DNA from: JALZDI01 sp965653225
GTDB taxonomy: Bacteria; Actinomycetota; Actinomycetes; Propionibacteriales; Nocardioidaceae
Assembly (NCBI GenBank): GCA_965653225.1
Contig: CBFGZI010000013.1
Span: forward strand, 1 to 46,275
DNA length: 46,275 nucleotides
Direction of reading: 5' to 3'
Below are positions 42,577 through 46,275 of the stretch, in pieces. The notes beneath the pieces were generated by a model. That model searched no databases, was not told where the DNA came from, and saw nothing but the letters and a program-made list of their open reading frames with translations. Both the position numbers and the translations under genes were made by a program. Positions within the stretch are counted from its first letter, which is position 1. Each line of letters begins with the position of its first letter.

Positions 42577-43344
42577 TCAGCGCAGGGCGTCGCGGACGTG
42601 CGGCCAGGCCGCCGACAGCGGGTCGATGACGGCGAAGTGGTCCGCGCCGGGAACCTCGACGTAGCGCACGCCGGTAAGGCTGCGCGACATGTCGACGGGC
42701 ACCTGCACGTCCTGGTCGCCGTGGACCACGGTGACCTCGGTCCGGGTGGTCTCGGTGCCGTCGGCGGGCAGCCGCAGGACGGGGTTGGCCGCGTCGTACT
42801 CCTCCGGCAGCTCGTCGGGGGCGCCGCCCATCAGCTCCGCGACGGCGCCATCGCCGAGGCCGCGCGCGTGCGCCTCGTGCAGGTCGGCGACCGGGGCGAG
42901 CGCGACGGCCTGGCGCACGCGCGGCGCCGGGTCGGGACGCAGCGCGTGCCACATCGCCAGGTGACCGCCGGCCGAGTGCCCGGCCAGCGTCACGTCGGAC
43001 AGGTCCAGCCGGCCCGGCGCCACCTCGTCGACCCGGGGAACGTGCGCGAGCGCCGCGCCGACGTCCTCGACCGTGGTCGGCCATCCGCCGTCGCCGCCGG
43101 TGCGCCGGTACTCCGGCGTGACCACGGCCCACCCGTCGGCGGCGAGCGCCTGCGCGAGCGGCCGCGTGTGGGTCCGGTCGAACCGCTGCCGCCAGAACCC
43201 GCCGTGCACGAACACCACCACCGGCGCAGCGTCGGTGCGTCCAGGAGGCAGGTGCACGTCGAGGAGGTGTTCGGGGTGGTCGCCGTACCTGACCACCAGG
43301 TCGGGGCCGGCCGCCGGCCGTGTCATCACCTCGCGCGGGTCCAT
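42577..43344 (-). CDS. Alpha/beta hydrolase fold protein
   Basis: The 255-aa hydrolase has the oxyanion motif FVHGGFWRQRFD, the nucleophile elbow Ser in LAGHSAGGHLAM, and the acid and His in HGDQDVQVP and GADHFAV. The HGGxW motif resembles bacterial kynurenine formamidase-like enzymes and other carboxylesterases. ATG 43344 is 6 nt after a TACGGT box (43351-43356), fitting a leaderless start. It is divergent from the DUF4177 gene. The substrate is not known. Confidence 0.87.
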   Translation of the reverse strand: MDPREVMTRPAAGPDLVVRYGDHPEHLLDVHLPPGRTDAAPVVVFVHGGFWRQRFDRTHTRPLAQALAADGWAVVTPEYRRTGGDGGWPTTVEDVGAALAHVPRVDEVAPGRLDLSDVTLAGHSAGGHLAMWHALRPDPAPRVRQAVALAPVADLHEAHARGLGDGAVAELMGGAPDELPEEYDAANPVLRLPADGTETTRTEVTVVHGDQDVQVPVDMSRSLTGVRYVEVPGADHFAVIDPLSAAWPHVRDALR

Positions 43345-43350
43345 CGGGAC

Positions 43351-43396
43351 ACCGTAGCGACGCCGTCCAGGGCGCCCCGTGCTCCGGCGATAGAGT
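43351..43396. promoter_or_regulatory. Divergent leaderless promoters for hydrolase and DUF4177 genes
   Basis: TACGGT on the minus strand (43351-43356) lies 6 nt before ATG 43344, and TAGAGT on the plus strand (43391-43396) lies 7 nt before ATG 43404. The two boxes are in a 59-bp gap. Confidence 0.5.
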
Positions 43397-43403
43397 CCGC
43401 CCC

Positions 43404-43559
43404 ATGACCACCTGGGAGTACGCAACCGTTCCGCTGCTGATTCACGCGACGAAGGACATCCTCGACAACTGGGGCCAGGACGGCTGGGAGCTCGTGCAGG
43501 TCGTTCCCGGCCCCAACCCCGAGAACGTCGTCGCCTACCTCAAGCGGGAGAAGTCCTGA
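43404..43559 (+). CDS. DUF4177 family small protein
   Basis: The 51-aa protein MTTWEYATVPLL to YLKREKS is of the DUF4177 type (WEYATVPL, DNWGQDGWELVQVV), with two tryptophan-rich strands. Function is unknown. It is the first gene of a four-gene row (DUF4177, RidA, NUDIX, MBL) leading to crp, the same order as Rv3678A, Rv3678c and Rv3677c in mycobacteria, which run the other way past crp. Its stop overlaps the RidA ATG by one base (TGATG). Confidence 0.85.
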   Translation: MTTWEYATVPLLIHATKDILDNWGQDGWELVQVVPGPNPENVVAYLKREKS

Positions 43560-44020
43560 TGTCGAGCCCGGAGCACCGCCTCGCCGACCTCGGCCTGTCG
43601 ATCCCGGAGGTGGCCAAGCCTGTGGCCGCCTACGTGCCCGCGGTCCGTACCGGCAACCACGTCTACACCGCCGGACAGCTGCCGCTGCGCGAGGGCCAGC
43701 TGCTGCACACCGGCAAGGTCGGTGGCGGCGTCAGCGACGAGGAGGGCTACGCGTGCGCGCGGCAGTGCCTGCTCAACGCGCTGGCCGCCGTCAAGGCCGA
43801 GGTCGGGGAGCTGTCCGCGGTCACCCGGGTCGTGAAGGTGACGGTTTTCGTCGCTTCGACGCCACACTTCACCGGCCAGCCGCAGGTGGCCAACGGCGCG
43901 TCGGAGCTGCTCGGCGAGGTGTTCGCCGACGCCGGCCAGCACGCTCGCTCCGCCGTCGGGGTGCCCGTGCTGCCGCTCGACGCCCCGGTGGAGGTCGAGC
44001 TGCTGGTCGAGATCTCCTGA
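43559..44020 (+). CDS. RidA/YjgF family protein
   Basis: The 153-aa protein has the RidA fold with VYTAGQLPLREGQ, LLNALAAVKAEVGELSAVTRVVKVTVFVAST and VGVPVLPLDAPVEVELLVEI. RidA hydrolyses reactive enamines from amino acid metabolism. The Arg usually seen near the end (RxxxxV-type substrate site) is present as HARSAVGV. ATG 43559 is coupled to DUF4177. Confidence 0.88.
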   Translation: MSSPEHRLADLGLSIPEVAKPVAAYVPAVRTGNHVYTAGQLPLREGQLLHTGKVGGGVSDEEGYACARQCLLNALAAVKAEVGELSAVTRVVKVTVFVASTPHFTGQPQVANGASELLGEVFADAGQHARSAVGVPVLPLDAPVEVELLVEIS

Positions 44021-44039
44021 CCACATCGACCTGAACAGG

Positions 44040-44066
44040 TGGATCTGACCCGATGGATCTGACCCG
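44040..44066. repeat. 14-bp tandem duplication across the NUDIX start codon
   Basis: TGGATCTGACCCG occurs at 44040-44052 and 44054-44066. The copy upstream contains a GTG reading in another frame, so the duplication moved or created the present start. Ribosome binding here is not obvious. Confidence 0.6.
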
Positions 44067-44883
44067 GCGCCTGCCGAAGAAACTGCTCGAGCAGGCGAAG
44101 GCGTTCGCCGACGGCGAGCTTGAGCCGGCCGTGCCCCGCGACGCCGCGACCGTTGTGCTGCTGCGTGCCGCCTCCGAGGGGTCCTCCGGCGTCGAGGTCT
44201 ACCTGCTGCGCCGGCATCTGGGGATGGACTTCGCCGGCGGCATGTACGTGTTCCCCGGTGGCGGCGTCGACGCCCGCGACGAGGACGACAGCATCGGCTG
44301 GGTGGGCCCGTCGCCGAAGGAGTGGGCGGAGCGGCTGTCGTGCCGTGAGGCGCTCGCCCGCGCGCTGGTGTGCGCCGCCGTGCGGGAGACCTTCGAGGAG
44401 TCCGGCGTGCTGCTCGCCGGGCCGACGCCCGACACCGTCGTCGACGACACGACCGGCGAGGACTGGGAACGCGACCGGCGCGCGCTGGTGGATCGCGATC
44501 TGAGCTTCGCCGAGTTCCTGCACCGGCGCGACCTGGTGCTGCGCGCCGACCTGCTGGCCGCCTGGACGCACTGGATCACGCCGGTGTTCGAGCCCAAGCG
44601 TTTCGACACGCGATTCTTCGTGGCCGCGCTGCCCGCCGGGCAGTTGACGCGCGACGTGTCCACCGAGTCCGACCGGGTCGGCTGGATGCGGCCGCAGGAG
44701 GCGATCGCGTCGGTCGACGAGCGCCGCATGCAGATGCTGCCGCCGACCTACGTCACCGTCATGGACATGGCCGCGGTGACCAGCCCGGAAGCGGCGCTGG
44801 AGGCCGCGGCCGGACGCGAGATCCGGCCGATGCAGCCGACCGTACGGTTCGACGACGACGGCGCCGTGCTGAGCGTGGAGTGA
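44053..44883 (+). CDS. NUDIX hydrolase
   Basis: The 276-aa protein has a NUDIX domain over residues 30-220 with MYVFPGGGVDARDE before and a NUDIX box CREALARALVCAAVRETFEESGVLL, in which the first Gly is replaced by Ala. The rest matches the RExxEExGV core. It probably hydrolyses a nucleoside diphosphate linked to another moiety or CoA. It overlaps a 14-bp tandem duplication at its start and lies 5 nt before the MBL gene, in a conserved row with RidA and crp. Confidence 0.85.
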   Translation: MDLTRRLPKKLLEQAKAFADGELEPAVPRDAATVVLLRAASEGSSGVEVYLLRRHLGMDFAGGMYVFPGGGVDARDEDDSIGWVGPSPKEWAERLSCREALARALVCAAVRETFEESGVLLAGPTPDTVVDDTTGEDWERDRRALVDRDLSFAEFLHRRDLVLRADLLAAWTHWITPVFEPKRFDTRFFVAALPAGQLTRDVSTESDRVGWMRPQEAIASVDERRMQMLPPTYVTVMDMAAVTSPEAALEAAAGREIRPMQPTVRFDDDGAVLSVE

Positions 44884-44888
44884 CCTCG

Positions 44889-45671
44889 ATGGGCGACTGG
44901 CAGGGCGGAACGTTCGGCGAGCGCGCCAGGTGCGTGCTCGCCCCGAACGCGAACATGATGACGCTCGACGGCACCAACACCTGGGTGCTGCGCGAGCCCG
45001 GCGCTACCCGCAGCGTCGTGGTCGACCCGGGCCCACTTCACGACGGTCATCTCGGCGCGGTGCTCGAGCAGGCCGGGCCGGTCGGGGTCGTGCTGCTGAC
45101 CCACGGGCACCTCGACCACTCCGAGGGGGCGACGCAGTTCGCCGAGCGGGCCGGCTGCGGCGTGCGCGCGCTCGACCCGGCGCACCGCCTGGGCTCGGAA
45201 GGCCTCGGTGACGGCGACGTGGTCGAGGTGGACGGGCTCGAGGTCAGGGTCGTGGGCACGCCGGGACACTCGTCGGACTCGCTGTCGTTCGTGCTGCCGG
45301 CCGAGGACGCCGTGCTGACCGGGGACACGGTTCTCGGTCGCGGGACGACCGTGGTGGCCCACCCCGACGGCCGCCTCGGCGCCTACCTCGACTCGCTGCG
45401 GCTGCTGCACCGGCTGGCGCAGGAACGCGAGATCGCCAGGGTCTGGCCCGGACACGGCCCCGTGATCGACGACGCGCTGGCCGTGCTCGACTTCTACCTC
45501 GAGCACCGCAAGGAGCGGCTGGAGCAGGTGCGCTCGGCGCTGCAGACCGGTGCGCAGACGCCGCGCGAGGTGGTGGAGACGGTGTACGCCGACGTGGACC
45601 CGGTGCTCTGGCCCGCCGCCGAGCTGTCCGTACGCGCCCAGCTCGACTACCTGCGCACCCAGGAGTCCTGA
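44889..45671 (+). CDS. Metallo-beta-lactamase fold hydrolase
   Basis: The 260-aa protein has the dinuclear metal site THGHLDHS, a third His (VVGTPGHSSDSLS), Asp in LTGDTVLG, and the last His in VWPGHGPVI. It begins APNANMMTLDGTNTWVL, which is typical of the LACTB2-like or glyoxalase II-like group. The gene corresponds to Rv3677c beside crp. ATG 44889 lies 5 nt after the NUDIX gene, so they form one operon. The substrate is unknown. Confidence 0.9.
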   Translation: MGDWQGGTFGERARCVLAPNANMMTLDGTNTWVLREPGATRSVVVDPGPLHDGHLGAVLEQAGPVGVVLLTHGHLDHSEGATQFAERAGCGVRALDPAHRLGSEGLGDGDVVEVDGLEVRVVGTPGHSSDSLSFVLPAEDAVLTGDTVLGRGTTVVAHPDGRLGAYLDSLRLLHRLAQEREIARVWPGHGPVIDDALAVLDFYLEHRKERLEQVRSALQTGAQTPREVVETVYADVDPVLWPAAELSVRAQLDYLRTQES

Positions 45672-45682
45672 CTCACCCGGAA

Positions 45683-45792
45683 TCTTTGCCCGTCACCAAG
45701 TCGTCAACCCTGGGAGTGAGGCGTCAATCTGTCGACGCGTGTAGTGGTCGATGTTTTGACGCGTCACCGGCAGGTTTACAGACCTGGCGTCA
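45683..45792. repeat. Palindrome repeats between the MBL and crp genes
   Basis: A TGAGGCGTCA copy (45717-45726) and an exact TGACGCGTCA copy (45757-45766) lie here, with worn relatives at about 45686-45695 (TTGCCCGTCA) and 45786-45793 (GGCGTCAG). The last holds the crp stop codon. Reverse and forward copies can pair into imperfect hairpins. Confidence 0.75.
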
Positions 45793-46275
45793 GCGGGCGC
45801 GGCGGCGCAGGCGCTCGACGTCGAGCAGCACCACCGACCGCGGCTCCAGCCGCAGCCAGCCGCGCTGGGCGAAGTCGGCCAGCGCCTTGTTCACGGTCTC
45901 GCGCGAGGCGCCGACCAGCTGGGCCAGCTCCTCCTGCGTGAGGTCGTGCACGACGTGGATGCCCTCCTCGGACTGCACGCCGAAGCGGCGGGACAGGTCC
46001 AGCAGGGCCCGCGCCACGCGGCCGGGGACGTCGGAGAAGACCAGGTCGGACATGGCGTCGTTGGTCTTGCGCAGCCGGCGGGCGACGGCGCGCAGCAGGG
46101 CGCCGGCCACCTCGGGGCGGGCGCTCAGCCAGGGCTGGAGGTCGCCGTGGCCGAGACCGAGCATCTTGACCTCGGTCAGCGCGGTGGCCGTGGCGGTCCG
46201 CGGGCCCGGGTCGAAGAGCGATAGCTCGCCGATCAGCTCGCTGGGGCCGACGACGGCGAGCATGTTCTCGCGGCC
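45790..46275 (-). CDS. crp: Crp/Fnr family cAMP receptor-type regulator (5' part cut off)
   Basis: The last 161 residues of a Crp-type regulator are visible; the start lies past the right edge. The visible part begins in the cyclic-nucleotide-binding domain (GELSLFDPGPRTATATALTEV), continues through the dimer helix (ARPEVAGALLRAVARRLRKTNDAMSDLVFSDVPGRVARALLDL), and ends with a winged helix (TQEELAQLVGASRETVNKALADFAQRGWL). R and S-rich cyclic-nucleotide residues GELSLFD...RTATATA are kept. It matches the Crp/GlxR group (about 225 aa). Its neighbours are as in mycobacteria, where crp lies beside Rv3677c. Confidence 0.92.
   Translation of the reverse strand, partial: GRENMLAVVGPSELIGELSLFDPGPRTATATALTEVKMLGLGHGDLQPWLSARPEVAGALLRAVARRLRKTNDAMSDLVFSDVPGRVARALLDLSRRFGVQSEEGIHVVHDLTQEELAQLVGASRETVNKALADFAQRGWLRLEPRSVVLLDVERLRRRAR

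Overview
The window is gene-dense, very GC-rich chromosomal DNA from an actinomycete. The evidence is the codon bias, the frequent GTG and TTG starts, and many start codons preceded at 6-8 nt by a TANNNT -10 hexamer (leaderless transcripts). Family content agrees: an MDMPI/DinB-like protein of a mycothiol-linked family, a response regulator-kinase-HtrA set in mprA-mprB-pepD order, a biotin synthase partner of the BsaP type, and a Crp-family gene beside metallo-beta-lactamase, NUDIX, RidA and DUF4177 genes as in mycobacteria. I cannot name the genus. I see no rRNA, tRNA, CRISPR array, insertion sequence or prophage. Forty-five protein genes are called; the last one runs off the right edge.

Layout. 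1-3.2 kb: an RlmA-like methyltransferase, a methylacyl-CoA racemase and an SDR. 3.2-8.3 kb: biotin synthesis as two divergent operons, bioA-bioF-bioD plus an acetoacetate decarboxylase-like gene on the minus strand and bioB-bsaP on the plus strand. 8.3-13 kb: a HAD phosphatase, then a minus-strand row of metallophosphoesterase, 14-TM MFS pump and sirtuin. 13.2-23.8 kb: a catabolic operon of TetR regulator, TIGR03084-like protein, AtuA-like protein, acyl-CoA dehydrogenase, biotin-dependent acyl-CoA carboxylase beta and alpha, and a second dehydrogenase. All junctions from the TIGR03084-like gene to the second dehydrogenase are 4-nt overlaps. An enoyl-CoA hydratase and a GNAT acetyltransferase follow. 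It looks like an atu/liu-type pathway for beta-methyl-branched or terpenoid acyl-CoAs; the biotin operons upstream make the cofactor for its carboxylase. 23.9-33.1 kb: an MFS pump and unusual SDR, a HelD-like RNA polymerase recycling ATPase, asparaginase, small enzymes and a fused TrpEG anthranilate synthase. 33.3-37.2 kb: HtrA protease with its two-component system. 37.3-46.3 kb: a flavoprotein, a fructosamine-kinase-like protein, LMW phosphatase, small membrane protein, a GntR regulator divergent from an amidinotransferase, an alpha/beta hydrolase, and the DUF4177-RidA-NUDIX-MBL row ending at crp.

The most unusual signal is a dispersed palindrome, TGACGCGTCA and close variants, seen 18 times. 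Seventeen copies lie at gene ends, mostly between convergent genes, where pairs form hairpins and where the palindrome itself supplies TGA stop codons on either strand (four genes). The remaining copy sits, with a perfect 10-bp hairpin, inside the acyl-CoA carboxylase alpha gene as an in-frame insertion in the biotin carboxylase domain. Other readable regulatory signals are a TetR-type dyad before the catabolic operon, a perfect FadR-type dyad between gntR and the amidinotransferase gene, a dyad inside the racemase promoter, and 11-bp-spaced CTGAGA direct repeats before both the response regulator and htrA.
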